Source of the DNA: Pseudomonas frederiksbergensis
Lineage (GTDB): Bacteria > Pseudomonadota > Gammaproteobacteria > Pseudomonadales > Pseudomonadaceae
Direction of reading: 5' to 3'
Assembly: GCF_003732665.1 (NCBI RefSeq)
Contig: NZ_MOBP01000009.1
Coordinates: forward strand, 148,622 to 212,621
DNA length: 64,000 nucleotides
Shown piece by piece: positions 36,750-45,445 of the stretch (position 1 is its first letter; each line of letters starts with the position of its first letter). Position numbers and translations under genes: made by a program. Under the pieces are notes generated by a model that saw only the letters and a list, made by a program, of their open reading frames with translations, did no database searches and had not been told where the DNA came from.

Positions 36750-37729
36750 ACGTCCTCCAGCAACGGCTTCTTCTGCTTGAGTTCGATGCCGTTCTTGATC
36801 GCCACGATTTCGGCCAACAGCGACAAGGCGATTTCCGCGGGGGTGTGGCTGCCGATGTGCAAGCCAATCGGGCCGTGCAGTCGTTCGATGGCCGTTTGAG
36901 ACAAGCCTAGCTGAGCCAGGTTGTCCCGGCGTTTCAGGCTGTTGACTCGCGACCCCAGCGCACCGACGTAAAACGCCCGGGAATCCAGAGCGGTGAGCAG
37001 CGCCATGTCATCCAGCCGTGGATCGTGGGTCAGGGCAACAATGGCGGTGCGTTCGTCGGTCTGAATCGTCAGCACGGCGTCGTCGGGCATGCCCGGCACG
37101 AAACGACCGTGTTGCTCTTCCCAGCCGTAGACGAATTCGGTGCGTGGATCGCAAATCAGCACCTCGAAGTCGAGCAACCGCGCCATTTCCGCCACATAGC
37201 GCGACAGTTGCCCGGCGCCGATCAACAACAGACGCCAGCGCGGGCCGTAGATGGCGCGCAAGGTGCTGCCGTCAAAACTCAGCACATCGGTTTTATTGGC
37301 CGGTTGCAGAACCACCTCACCGGTTGCCAGATCCAGGGACCGAGCGACGATTTCATGAGCCTCGCAACGGCTCAGCAACTCAGCGACCCACGCCGGATCA
37401 CCGACCCGCTCCTCGGTCAGGCGCAAGGTGCCACCGCAGGGCAAACCAAACCGCGCCGCCTCCTCACGGGTGACGCCGTAGGTGATCAATTGCACCGGTG
37501 GCCCATCGGCCGGAATTCGGCCGTCGTGCAGCCGCGCAATCAGATCGTCCTCGACACAACCGCCCGACACCGAGCCGATCACCACGCCGTCCTCACGCAA
37601 GGCCAGCATCGCCCCAGGGGCCCGGGGCGCGGTGCCCCAGGTCTGGACCACGCTGTACAACACCACGCGCTGACCGGCGCGCCGCCATTCGAGCACGCTG
37701 CGCAGGACGTTCAGATCGACGCTGTCCAT
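36746..37729 (-). CDS. XdhC-family maturation factor
   Basis: A 327-residue XdhC/CoxI protein, which binds Mo cofactor, promotes its sulfuration and inserts it into xanthine-oxidase-family enzymes. The N-terminal XdhC_CoxI domain has SVVQTWGTAPRAPGAMLA and GSVSGGCVEDDL; the C-terminal Rossmann region has LLLIGAGQLSRYVAEMA and ALTHDPRLDD. The start at 37729 overlaps the hydroxylase beta-subunit stop (TGATG). A longer in-frame extension into the upstream gene is rejected. Confidence 0.92.
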   Translation of the reverse strand: MDSVDLNVLRSVLEWRRAGQRVVLYSVVQTWGTAPRAPGAMLALREDGVVIGSVSGGCVEDDLIARLHDGRIPADGPPVQLITYGVTREEAARFGLPCGGTLRLTEERVGDPAWVAELLSRCEAHEIVARSLDLATGEVVLQPANKTDVLSFDGSTLRAIYGPRWRLLLIGAGQLSRYVAEMARLLDFEVLICDPRTEFVYGWEEQHGRFVPGMPDDAVLTIQTDERTAIVALTHDPRLDDMALLTALDSRAFYVGALGSRVNSLKRRDNLAQLGLSQTAIERLHGPIGLHIGSHTPAEIALSLLAEIVAIKNGIELKQKKPLLEDV

Positions 37730-40053
37730 CAGGCGTCTGCCTTCTGCCAGCCTTGCAGTTGGTAACGAACCGGCAGGCTGCGGATGCGTTTGCCGGTGGC
37801 GGCGAAGATTGCGTTGCACAGCGCCGGTGCAATCGGCGGCACGCCCGGCTCACCGACTCCGCCCAACGGCACTTCGCCCGGTGGCGTAACCAGATGCACC
37901 GCGACTTCCTTCGGCGCCAGGGACATGCGCGCCACTTCGTACATGTGGAAGTTGTCCTGCTGGACCTTGCCGTCCTTGAAGCTGATTTCGCCAAGTACCG
38001 CGTTGCCCAGGCCCATGACGCAGGCGCCTTCGAACTGCGAGCGAATGCGCTCAGGGTTGATCTGCGGGCCGCAATCCACGGCGATGTCAGCCTTGTGCAC
38101 GATCAGAGTGCCGTCGTCTTTGACTTCGACCTCAATCACCGCCGCCACATAGGTGACGAAGCTGTAATGCACCGCCAATCCCAAACCTCGGCCCTTGGGC
38201 AGGGTGCGCCCCCAACCGGCAGCCTTGGCGGCGGTTTCCAGCACCGTGCGCATCCGCGCGGTATCGATCGGATAGCGCTCGGGGGATTCGCCGTAGTTCC
38301 ACTCTTCACTCAAGGTGCGCGGATCGATCTGACGGTCCGGGCCGAGCAATTTGATCTGATATTTGAGCGGATCCTGCTTGGCCTTGTGGGCCAATTCATC
38401 AACGAACGTCTGAATCGCGAAGCCATGGGGAATGTTCGACACCGAGCGATACCAGCCGACCCGGGTGTGAACCGCCGCTTCCGGGTTTTCCAGGCGCACA
38501 TTCGGAATCGCATAAGCCATGTTGGTGAAACCCATGCCCAACTCGAACGCCGCCTCGTGGTTCATGCCCGGCGCGAACAGTGCGGTGATGCTCGGCGCCA
38601 CGGTGCGGTGCAACCAACCGGAGGGCATGCCGTCCTTATCGAGGCTGGCCTTCAGGTACTCGGCGGACACGGTGTGGAAGTACGAACAATGGATGTCGTC
38701 TTCGCGGGTCCACTGCACGCGCACTGCCTGGCCGGGGAATTCCTTGGCAAGGATGGCCGCTTCAACGACGAAATCCGGTTTGGACTTACGCCCAAAACCA
38801 CCACCCAGCAACGTGACGTTGAAGGTGACGTTATCGAACGGCAGGCCAAGGCGTTCGCCGATCCGTTCGCGAGTGACTTGTGGCGCCTGACTCGGCGCCC
38901 AGGCTTCGCACACGCCATCCTTGAAACGGGCGATGGCGACCATCGGTTCCATCGGCGCTTGTGCCAGGTGCGGCAGATAGTAGGACGCTTCGAGGGTGCT
39001 GCTGCCTGCATTGGCCAAGGCCTTGTCGATATCGCCGGTATTGCGCACCACTTTGCCCGGTTTGAGCGACGCTGCCTCCAGTTCCTTGCGATAGGCGACC
39101 GAGTCGTAACTGGCGTTGGGGCCATCGTCCCACTCGATGCTCAGCGCTTCGCGGCCCTTGATCGCCGCCCACGTATTTTTCGCTACCACCGCCACGCCGC
39201 CCAGTGGCTGGAATTCGGACGGCAGCGGACGGCTTTCGATCTGCAAGACCTTGATCACGCCGGGGACTTTCATCGCCGCACTGGCATCGAAGGATTTGAC
39301 CTTGCCGCCGTACACCGCCGGCCGCGCAATGGTGGCGTAGAGCATCCCATCGAAATGCACATCGGCGCCGTAGACCGCACGACCATTGACGATGTCGGCA
39401 CCGTCGATGGCGCGTACTCCTTCCTTGCCGATGTAGCGAAATTCCGACGGCTGCTTGAGCCGCAGGCTGTCACGGGCCGGCGCCGCCAGCGCACTCGCCG
39501 CGGCGGCCAGTTCGCCATATCCAAGTTCGCGTTTAGTGGGTTGGTGGATGACCTTGTGCAGTTGCGCACGGCATTCGCCGACCGGGACTTTCCACTGTTC
39601 AGCGGCGGCCTGCTCCAGCATGGTCCGGGCGGCGGCACCGCAACGGCGCATCGGTTCGTACCAATGGCGCATGCTGCGCGAACCATCGGTGTCCTGGTTG
39701 CCGAAGCGCACTTCATCACCCGGCGCCTGTTGCACCTTGACCAGCGCCCAATCGGCGTCCAGTTCATCGGCCACCACCATACTCAGGCTGGTGCGCACGC
39801 CCTGGCCCATTTCCGAACGGTTGCAGACCACGGTGACCGTGCCATCGGCGGCGATGCTGACGTAGACCTTCGGATCATCGATCCAGCCGTTGGGCATGCC
39901 GTCGGCGCCGAATTTCTTCGGTTTGTCTTCGGCGAAATCGTCTTGCCAGCCCCAACTGGCGGCAAGCACCAAAGCGCTGGTGGCGCCGACGCCTTTGAGG
40001 AAGCCACGACGACTGAGGTTGCTCAGGGCGAAATCATTCGGGAGCTGGCTCAT
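37729..40053 (-). CDS. Molybdopterin-binding subunit of an aldehyde/isoquinoline-oxidoreductase-type hydroxylase
   Basis: A 774-residue large subunit of the xanthine oxidase family, IorB-like. A twin-arginine signal ([19 protein letters not shown], residues 11-29) indicates export of the folded complex. Mo-binding motifs include [12 protein letters not shown] and [15 protein letters not shown], whose Glu is the catalytic base. The start at 40053 has GGAGG 6 nt upstream and overlaps the alpha-subunit stop (ATGA). The small subunit has no Tat signal and would be carried along. No FAD subunit is present, as in IorAB. A cytochrome c electron acceptor is expected but not seen. Substrate is unknown. 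Confidence 0.9.
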   Translation of the reverse strand: MSQLPNDFALSNLSRRGFLKGVGATSALVLAASWGWQDDFAEDKPKKFGADGMPNGWIDDPKVYVSIAADGTVTVVCNRSEMGQGVRTSLSMVVADELDADWALVKVQQAPGDEVRFGNQDTDGSRSMRHWYEPMRRCGAAARTMLEQAAAEQWKVPVGECRAQLHKVIHQPTKRELGYGELAAAASALAAPARDSLRLKQPSEFRYIGKEGVRAIDGADIVNGRAVYGADVHFDGMLYATIARPAVYGGKVKSFDASAAMKVPGVIKVLQIESRPLPSEFQPLGGVAVVAKNTWAAIKGREALSIEWDDGPNASYDSVAYRKELEAASLKPGKVVRNTGDIDKALANAGSSTLEASYYLPHLAQAPMEPMVAIARFKDGVCEAWAPSQAPQVTRERIGERLGLPFDNVTFNVTLLGGGFGRKSKPDFVVEAAILAKEFPGQAVRVQWTREDDIHCSYFHTVSAEYLKASLDKDGMPSGWLHRTVAPSITALFAPGMNHEAAFELGMGFTNMAYAIPNVRLENPEAAVHTRVGWYRSVSNIPHGFAIQTFVDELAHKAKQDPLKYQIKLLGPDRQIDPRTLSEEWNYGESPERYPIDTARMRTVLETAAKAAGWGRTLPKGRGLGLAVHYSFVTYVAAVIEVEVKDDGTLIVHKADIAVDCGPQINPERIRSQFEGACVMGLGNAVLGEISFKDGKVQQDNFHMYEVARMSLAPKEVAVHLVTPPGEVPLGGVGEPGVPPIAPALCNAIFAATGKRIRSLPVRYQLQGWQKADA

Positions 40054-40520
40054 GCCTTGGCCTCCTTCAGATGAGTAGAGGCTTGGCGGATGGCGGTCTT
40101 GATGCGGTTGTAGGTGCCGCAACGGCAGATGTTGCCGACCATCGCCTCTTCTATTTGCTCGTCGCTCGGATTGGGGTTGGTCTTGAGCAACGCGGTGGCG
40201 GACATGATCTGCCCGCCCTGGCAGAAACCGCACTGGGCCACGGCGGTGTCGAGCCAGGCTTGCTGGACGACTTGCCCGACCGGGTCGGCGTGCAGGTTGT
40301 CGATGGTGCGCACATCCTGGCCAACCACCGAGCCAATCGGCGTGATGCAACTTCGCGCCGGCAAACCGTCGATATGAATGGTGCAGGCACCGCACAGGCC
40401 CATGCCGCAGCCGAATTTGGTGCCGTTGTAACCGGCCACGTCACGGATCGCCCAGAGCAGCGGCATATCCTCGGTTACATCAAGCTGATGGTCTTGGCCA
40501 TTGAGTTTCAGGGTAATCAT
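40050..40520 (-). CDS. (2Fe-2S)-binding subunit of the molybdenum hydroxylase
   Basis: A 156-residue small subunit, IorA-like. The plant-ferredoxin-type cluster is formed by FGCGMGLCGACTIHI plus SC, and the second cluster by QCGFCQGGQ and ICRCGTYN. It passes electrons from the Mo site in the large subunit. The ATG at 40520 is used; an in-frame GTG two codons earlier exists, and neither has a good Shine-Dalgarno. It is the first gene of the hydroxylase-xdhC-mocA operon. Confidence 0.92.
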   Translation of the reverse strand: MITLKLNGQDHQLDVTEDMPLLWAIRDVAGYNGTKFGCGMGLCGACTIHIDGLPARSCITPIGSVVGQDVRTIDNLHADPVGQVVQQAWLDTAVAQCGFCQGGQIMSATALLKTNPNPSDEQIEEAMVGNICRCGTYNRIKTAIRQASTHLKEAKA

Positions 40521-40705
40521 GGGCACGCCCGCATAGTGGTTCGGTTATGGGGTCGAGCAATCTGCCGCCAGGGAGGTTGGCGGTGGGTTCACGCAGATCG
40601 GCTCAGGCTAGTGGGGCTCTCTTACGCAAACGGCAACGTCTGCGTCGGGCCTTTGGTGGAGCAAATGCTTGCATCGTTAGGGGGCTAAGTTAACCCAGCA
40701 TTAAC

Positions 40706-40735
40706 AAAAAAGCCCTGCTGAGACAGGGCTTTTTT
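40706..40735. terminator. Bidirectional terminator downstream of murB / upstream of the hydroxylase operon
   Basis: AAAAAAGCCCTG-CTGAGA-CAGGGCTTTTTT, symmetric with A- and T-runs. It lies in the 314-bp gap 40521-40834, which otherwise contains only the repeat at 40749-40831 and, on 40521-40705, nothing recognised beyond a presumed promoter. Confidence 0.9.
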
Positions 40736-40748
40736 AGCTGCAAGTTTT

Positions 40749-40831
40749 AAGCTGCAAGCTTCAAGTAGAAGCAGAGCAGCGCACTCTATAAGGATTGTAG
40801 CTTGCGGCTTGCGGCTTGAAGCTTGCCGCTA
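40749..40831. repeat. AAGCTGCAAGCTTCAAG inverted repeat
   Basis: AAGCTGCAAGCTTCAAG (40749-40765) pairs imperfectly with CTTGAAGCTTGCCGCT (40815-40831); further partial copies (GCTGCAAG at 40738, CTTGCGGCTTGCGGC at 40801) lie between. This is a fourth palindromic repeat class, unlike the REPs, just after the murB stop. Confidence 0.75.
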
Positions 40832-40834
40832 CCG

Positions 40835-41854
40835 CTAATAACGGTTCGGCTCCATTTCCAGCTCGACGCTGAATCGTTGCGAAATGTCTTTCTGGATCCG
40901 TTGCGCCAGCGCCAGCAGTTGCAGGCCGGTGGCGCCGCCATAGTTGACCAACACCAGCGCCTGCAACTTGTGCACACCGGCATCGGCGTCACGGAAACCT
41001 TTCCAGCCAGCCTTCTCGATCAGCCAGCCCGCCGCCAGTTTCATCTGCCCGTCCGGTTGCGCGTAGGCCACCAGATCCGGGTATTCCACTTTGAGCCGGG
41101 TCACCAGCGCCGCTGGCACCAACGGGTTCTTGAAGAAGCTGCCGGCGTTGCCGAGCACCGCCGGGTCCGGGAGTTTTTCGCTGCGGATGCTGCAAATCGC
41201 CTGGCTGACGTCGGTCGGTGTCGGGTGGTCGATGCCCTGCTCGGTCAGGCGCTGGCGTACCGGGCCGTATTCCAGATGTAGATGCGCGATGCGGTTCAGG
41301 GTGAAGCGAACCCGCAGGATCAACCAGCGCCCCGGCTGCTGTTTGAACAGGCTGTCGCGGTAGGCGAAGTTGCATTCTTCCAGGCTGAAATCCCGCACCT
41401 CGCCGGTCTGGCGATCCAGCGCGGTGAGGCCGGCGAACACGTCTTTGATCTCGACGCCGTAAGCCCCGATGTTCTGCATCGGTGCCGCGCCCACGGTGCC
41501 GGGGATCAGGCTGAGGTTTTCCAGCCCCGCCAAACCCTGGGCCAAGGTGTGCTGCACGAACGGGTGCCACGGCTCACCGGCCTCGGCTTCAACCACCACC
41601 TGGCTGCCGTCATCGCTCAATACGCGAATGCCGCGAGTGGCCATGCGCAGCACCAACGCCTGGATATCGGCGGTCAGCAGCAAATTGCTGCCGCCGCCGA
41701 TCACCAGCAGCGGCACCGCGTTCGAAGCGGCATAGGCCAGCGCTTCACGCACCTCGGCGTCGTTATGGGCTTCGGCAAAAAGCTGAGCCCGGACATCCAC
41801 GCCAAAACTGTTGAACGGCTTGAGGGAAACCCCGGATTGGACCTGCAAACTCAT
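40835..41854 (-). CDS. murB: UDP-N-acetylmuramate dehydrogenase MurB
   Basis: A 339-residue FAD enzyme reducing UDP-GlcNAc-enolpyruvate to UDP-MurNAc. FAD-binding LLVIGGGSNLL, the GTVGAAPMQNIGAYG block and the proton-donor Ser in LGNAGSFFKNP are present; it is the type I form, as in E. coli. Its start overlaps the phosphatase stop by 4 bp (ATGA). The downstream end is marked by a repeat and a terminator. Confidence 0.95.
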   Translation of the reverse strand: MSLQVQSGVSLKPFNSFGVDVRAQLFAEAHNDAEVREALAYAASNAVPLLVIGGGSNLLLTADIQALVLRMATRGIRVLSDDGSQVVVEAEAGEPWHPFVQHTLAQGLAGLENLSLIPGTVGAAPMQNIGAYGVEIKDVFAGLTALDRQTGEVRDFSLEECNFAYRDSLFKQQPGRWLILRVRFTLNRIAHLHLEYGPVRQRLTEQGIDHPTPTDVSQAICSIRSEKLPDPAVLGNAGSFFKNPLVPAALVTRLKVEYPDLVAYAQPDGQMKLAAGWLIEKAGWKGFRDADAGVHKLQALVLVNYGGATGLQLLALAQRIQKDISQRFSVELEMEPNRY

Positions 41855-42315
41855 AACCGTCCCTTCAGCTCGACCACCAGCAAATCACTGGCGCGTTCGA
41901 TCAAATCCAATACGTGCTCGAAACCTTGATCGCCGTCGTAGTACGGGTCCGGCACTTCATCGATTTCCGATTCGTAACGACGCAGGAACAGATCCAGCTC
42001 AGCCTTGCCCTTGGCCGGTTGCAAGGCCTTGAGGTTGCGCAGGTTGCTGTTGTCCATCGCCAGGATCAGGTCATAAGTGGCGAAATCCGCGCGGCTGACT
42101 TGCTGGGCACGCTGGGCCGACAGGTCGTAACCGCGCAGTTTGGCCGCCGCCTGGCTGCGCTTATCCGGGGCCTTGCCGACGTGCCAGTCACCGGTGCCGG
42201 CGGAAGCCACTTCGACCTGATCGGCCAGCCCCGCCTCACGCAGTTTGTGCCGCAACACACCTTCAGCCGTGGGCGAACGGCAGATGTTGCCCAGGCAGAC
42301 GAACAGAACCCGCAT
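41851..42315 (-). CDS. Low-molecular-weight protein tyrosine phosphatase
   Basis: A 154-residue LMW-PTP with the P-loop CLGNICRSP (Cys7 to Arg13) and the general-acid DPYYDG loop. Related bacterial enzymes dephosphorylate exopolysaccharide tyrosine kinases; no Wzc-type kinase is in the window. It sits in the murB-ptp-kdsB-trm112-lpxK run with start-stop overlaps on both sides, conserved across Pseudomonas. Confidence 0.92.
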   Translation of the reverse strand: MRVLFVCLGNICRSPTAEGVLRHKLREAGLADQVEVASAGTGDWHVGKAPDKRSQAAAKLRGYDLSAQRAQQVSRADFATYDLILAMDNSNLRNLKALQPAKGKAELDLFLRRYESEIDEVPDPYYDGDQGFEHVLDLIERASDLLVVELKGRL

Positions 42316-43079
42316 CAGGCCTCCAGCAGGCGACGAACGCGCTCAAGGTCTTCGACGGTATCGACGCCGTGGGGCGGTGCGATCAGGGCGTCGGCAACGT
42401 GAATCCGCACGCCGTGCCACAGGGCTCGCAGTTGTTCCAGGGATTCGGTGTTTTCCAGCCAGCACGGGCCCCAACTCACGAAGTCATGCAGGAAACCGGC
42501 GCGGTAGGCATAAATGCCGATGTGGCGGCGATACGGCACGCCTTGCGGCATGTGCTCGCGGGTCTTGGCGAATGCGTCACGGGCCCACGGCAAGGTGGCG
42601 CGGCTGAAGGTCAGTGCCAGGCCATTGAGGTCGCTGACCACTTTGACCACATTGGGGTTGAACAGGCTTTCCACGTCTTCAATCGGCTCGGCCAACGTGG
42701 CCATGCGCGCTTCGGTGTGGGCGGCGAGGTTGGCGGCGACCTGATCGATCACACTCGGCGGGATCAGCGGTTCGTCACCCTGGACGTTGACCACGATGGC
42801 ATCAGGCGCCAGACCCAGTTTCGTCGCCACTTCAGCCAAACGATCGGTGCCGGAGTTGTGATCTTCACGGGTCAGCACCACGTCGGCGCCAAAATTCTTG
42901 CAGGCCTCGACGATGCGCGCATCGTCAGTGGCGACCACCACGCGTTCGGCACTGCTTTTTTTCGCCTGTTCCCAGACGTGCTGGATCATTGGCTTGCCGG
43001 CAATCAGCAGCAGCGGTTTGCCCGGCAGGCGGGTGGAGGCGTAACGCGAGGGAATGACAACGGTAAAGGCTGTGGTCAT
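42315..43079 (-). CDS. kdsB: 3-deoxy-manno-octulosonate cytidylyltransferase KdsB
   Basis: A 254-residue enzyme activating KDO to CMP-KDO for lipopolysaccharide. N-terminal [16 protein letters not shown], then [14 protein letters not shown] metal Asp and [10 protein letters not shown] are diagnostic. It overlaps the phosphatase start (TGATG) and the trm112-like gene (ATGA). Confidence 0.95.
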   Translation of the reverse strand: MTTAFTVVIPSRYASTRLPGKPLLLIAGKPMIQHVWEQAKKSSAERVVVATDDARIVEACKNFGADVVLTREDHNSGTDRLAEVATKLGLAPDAIVVNVQGDEPLIPPSVIDQVAANLAAHTEARMATLAEPIEDVESLFNPNVVKVVSDLNGLALTFSRATLPWARDAFAKTREHMPQGVPYRRHIGIYAYRAGFLHDFVSWGPCWLENTESLEQLRALWHGVRIHVADALIAPPHGVDTVEDLERVRRLLEA

Positions 43080-43261
43080 TTATCCAGGCGCTCGTCAGTG
43101 GTCAGGGTGCGGGCTTCGGTTTCGAGCATCACCGGGATGCCGTCGCGAATCGGGTAGGCCAGGCCGGCGCCCTTGCTGATCAGCTCGGTCTTGTCGGCGC
43201 TGAGCTTGAGTGGGCCTTTGCAGACCGGGCAAGCGAGGATGTCGAGCAATTTGGTGTCCAT
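43076..43261 (-). CDS. Trm112-family zinc-ribbon protein (YcaR-like)
   Basis: A 61-residue protein ([18 protein letters not shown]...) with one CPVC pair; the other half of the zinc ribbon is missing, as in bacterial YcaR. Trm112 activates methyltransferases in eukaryotes; in bacteria its role is unclear. The start at 43261 follows AGGGAA and is preferred over one two codons upstream. It lies between lpxK and kdsB, the order also seen in E. coli. Confidence 0.9.
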   Translation of the reverse strand: MDTKLLDILACPVCKGPLKLSADKTELISKGAGLAYPIRDGIPVMLETEARTLTTDERLDK

Positions 43262-43285
43262 GAGCATTCCCTGGATAAAAACGGT

Positions 43286-44296
43286 TTAAGGCAAAAGACG
43301 AGCCGGCAACAGGCGCATCAGCTGCGTATCGAACCAGGCCACGAAGGCCGGCGATGGCGCAGCATCGACCGCCAGATACCACCAATCGGCGGCGGCAAAG
43401 GCACGGCACTTCACCGCATCCTTTTCGGTCATCACCAACGGCAATGACGGTGTGAAATTCAAGGCCTGCACGCTGTATTCGGCGTGGTCGGCAAACCCGT
43501 GGGGGATTGGCTGCCAGTGTAGCGTTTCGAGGGTATTGAAGAAACGCCGGGGATTGCCGATCCCGGCCACGGCGTGCAGTGCCTGACCCGGCGGAAAATG
43601 GTCGAGTGGGCGACGTTCGCCGGTTTTCAGATTGATCAGCGCAGTGGGTTGCAGTTGAAAGGCAAAACCGTCGTCGCGATCATGGGCGGCGCCGTTGAAC
43701 AGCACGGCATCGACGCTTTGCAGACGCTCGATCGGTTCGCGCAACGGCCCGGCGGGCAGGCAACGTTTGTTGCCCAGGCCACGGGCGGCGTCGATCAGCA
43801 CCAGTTCAAGGTCCCGGGCCAAGCGGTAATGCTGCATGCCGTCGTCGGACAGGATCAGGTCCAGGGGTTCACTGGCCAGCAAGGCTTTGACCGCACTGCT
43901 GCGATCCGGGTCGATCATCAATGGCACACCCGTGCGCTGGACGATCAGCAACGGTTCATCGCCCGCGATATCGGCGCCTTGATCGGCCTCGACCCGCCAC
44001 GGAAATTGCGCTGGCTTGGCGCCGTAACCCCGGCTGACCACGCCGACCCGCAAACCGCTGCGCTGACAATGCTCGATCATCCACAAAATCATTGGCGTCT
44101 TGCCGGTGCCGCCCACGGTGATATTGCCGACGACGATCAACGGCACCGGCGGCTGGTAGATCTCGCCCTCACCCGCCAGGAAGCGCTTGCGCTTGCGCGT
44201 GACCACCCGCCGATACAGCCATTCCAGCGGCTGCAACAGTTTCAGGGCCGGATGACCGGCATACCACGCAGCGAGCAAACGATCGGACATGGCCAT
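43286..44296 (-). CDS. lpxK: Tetraacyldisaccharide 4'-kinase LpxK
   Basis: A 336-residue lipid A kinase adding the 4'-phosphate. The P-loop [13 protein letters not shown], upstream N-terminal membrane-associated helix ([13 protein letters not shown]) and [23 protein letters not shown] with the DDG/H catalytic pair are present. It overlaps the exbD stop by one base. The adjacent exbBD pair is a common Pseudomonas arrangement. Confidence 0.95.
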   Translation of the reverse strand: MAMSDRLLAAWYAGHPALKLLQPLEWLYRRVVTRKRKRFLAGEGEIYQPPVPLIVVGNITVGGTGKTPMILWMIEHCQRSGLRVGVVSRGYGAKPAQFPWRVEADQGADIAGDEPLLIVQRTGVPLMIDPDRSSAVKALLASEPLDLILSDDGMQHYRLARDLELVLIDAARGLGNKRCLPAGPLREPIERLQSVDAVLFNGAAHDRDDGFAFQLQPTALINLKTGERRPLDHFPPGQALHAVAGIGNPRRFFNTLETLHWQPIPHGFADHAEYSVQALNFTPSLPLVMTEKDAVKCRAFAAADWWYLAVDAAPSPAFVAWFDTQLMRLLPARLLP

Positions 44297-44724
44297 CAGT
44301 GCGCTGGCGCCGCCTCGACAGTGGTCATGCGCAGGTGGCTGAAACCGAGCTTGCCCGCCGCATCCATGGCGGTGATGACGGACTGATGTTGGGTCTTGCC
44401 GTCGGCGGTGATGGACAGCGGCAGATTGGTGTCGCCGCTGGATTCTTTCTGCAACGCGTCCATCAGGCTGCTCAGGTCATTCTTCGGCAACAACTGGTTG
44501 TTGACCGAAAACACGCCCTCGGCGCTGATGGCGATGTCCAATTGCTTGACCTGCTGGTCTTCGGCCGGCGAGCCGCTGACCGCTTCCGGCAGTTCGACGC
44601 GCAACTGGGTCTCGCGGGTAAAGGTGGTGGTCACCACGAAAAACAGCAGCAGGACAAACACCACGTCGATCAGCGACACGAGATTGATGTCTATGTTCTC
44701 CCGTTGCTTGCGACGAAATTTCAC
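44296..44724 (-). CDS. ExbD/TolR-family biopolymer transport protein
   Basis: A 142-residue inner-membrane protein with one N-terminal helix (about residues 17-37) containing the proton-conducting Asp in [15 protein letters not shown]. The periplasmic domain follows. With the ExbB homologue it forms a proton-driven motor that energises a TonB- or TolA-like partner; no tonB lies in the window. Overlaps the exbB stop (ATGA) and the lpxK start (TGATG). Confidence 0.9.
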   Translation of the reverse strand: MKFRRKQRENIDINLVSLIDVVFVLLLFFVVTTTFTRETQLRVELPEAVSGSPAEDQQVKQLDIAISAEGVFSVNNQLLPKNDLSSLMDALQKESSGDTNLPLSITADGKTQHQSVITAMDAAGKLGFSHLRMTTVEAAPAH

Positions 44725-45359
44725 GCTTTTTTGCCCTCGGACAGGTCCACGTCACGGTCGCCCTGCACCACTTCAACCAGCTTGATGGCTTCCTGCTCCA
44801 TCCCCACCACCAGCTCATCGATGCGCCGTTGCAGGAACCGGTGGAAGAAGACCGCGGGGATACCGACGATCAGGCCTGATGCCGTGGTGATCAAGGCTTT
44901 GGAAATACCGCCGGCCAGCACTGCGGCGTTGGTGGTCATGCCCGTGCCCATGAACGAACTGAAGATATCGATCATGCCCAGCACCGTCCCCAGCAACCCG
45001 AGCAACGGGGCCATGGCGGCGATGGTGCCCAGGGTGCTGATGTAACGCTCCAGTTCGTGGATGACCCGGGAAGCCGCCTCTTCAATGCACTCCTTCATGA
45101 TCTCGCGACCATGTTTGGAATTGGCCAGGCCCGCGGCGAGGATTTCCCCCAGCGGCGAGTTGGCGCGCAGTTCCTTGAGCTTTTCTTTATTCAGTTGTTT
45201 GTCTTTGATCCAGACCCAGACCTGCCCGAGCAAATGCTCCGGGGTCACACGGCTGGCACGCAGGGTCCACAGACGTTCGGCAACGATCGCCATGGCCGCG
45301 ATGGAACTCAGAATGATCGGCAGCATCATCCAGCCGCCGGATTTGACCAATTCCCACAC
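44721..45359 (-). CDS. MotA/TolQ/ExbB proton channel family protein
   Basis: A 211-residue protein with three membrane segments (about residues 10-30, 105-130, 150-175). The family Pro-Gly pattern is in IAAMAPLLGLLGTVLGMID and the third helix SGLIVGIPAVFFHRFL. The start is the GTG at 45359 (VWELVKSGGW), with GAGGGG 9-10 nt upstream; the 30-codon upstream extension has no similarity. It partners the adjacent ExbD homologue. Confidence 0.9.
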   Translation of the reverse strand: MWELVKSGGWMMLPIILSSIAAMAIVAERLWTLRASRVTPEHLLGQVWVWIKDKQLNKEKLKELRANSPLGEILAAGLANSKHGREIMKECIEEAASRVIHELERYISTLGTIAAMAPLLGLLGTVLGMIDIFSSFMGTGMTTNAAVLAGGISKALITTASGLIVGIPAVFFHRFLQRRIDELVVGMEQEAIKLVEVVQGDRDVDLSEGKKA

Positions 45360-45445
45360 AGTGACAGTCCCCTCGAAAAAGTGCGCCACTCTAACATAGG
45401 GGGTCGGCGCACCGAAGACCGGGATGTCGCATCCCGTCTGGCGGG

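Noticed and set aside
37498..40074. An 858-codon plus-strand open frame opposite the molybdenum hydroxylase
   Set aside because: Antisense shadow of a GC-rich gene; Arg/His/Gln-rich with no recognisable domain, while the minus strand encodes a clear family protein.
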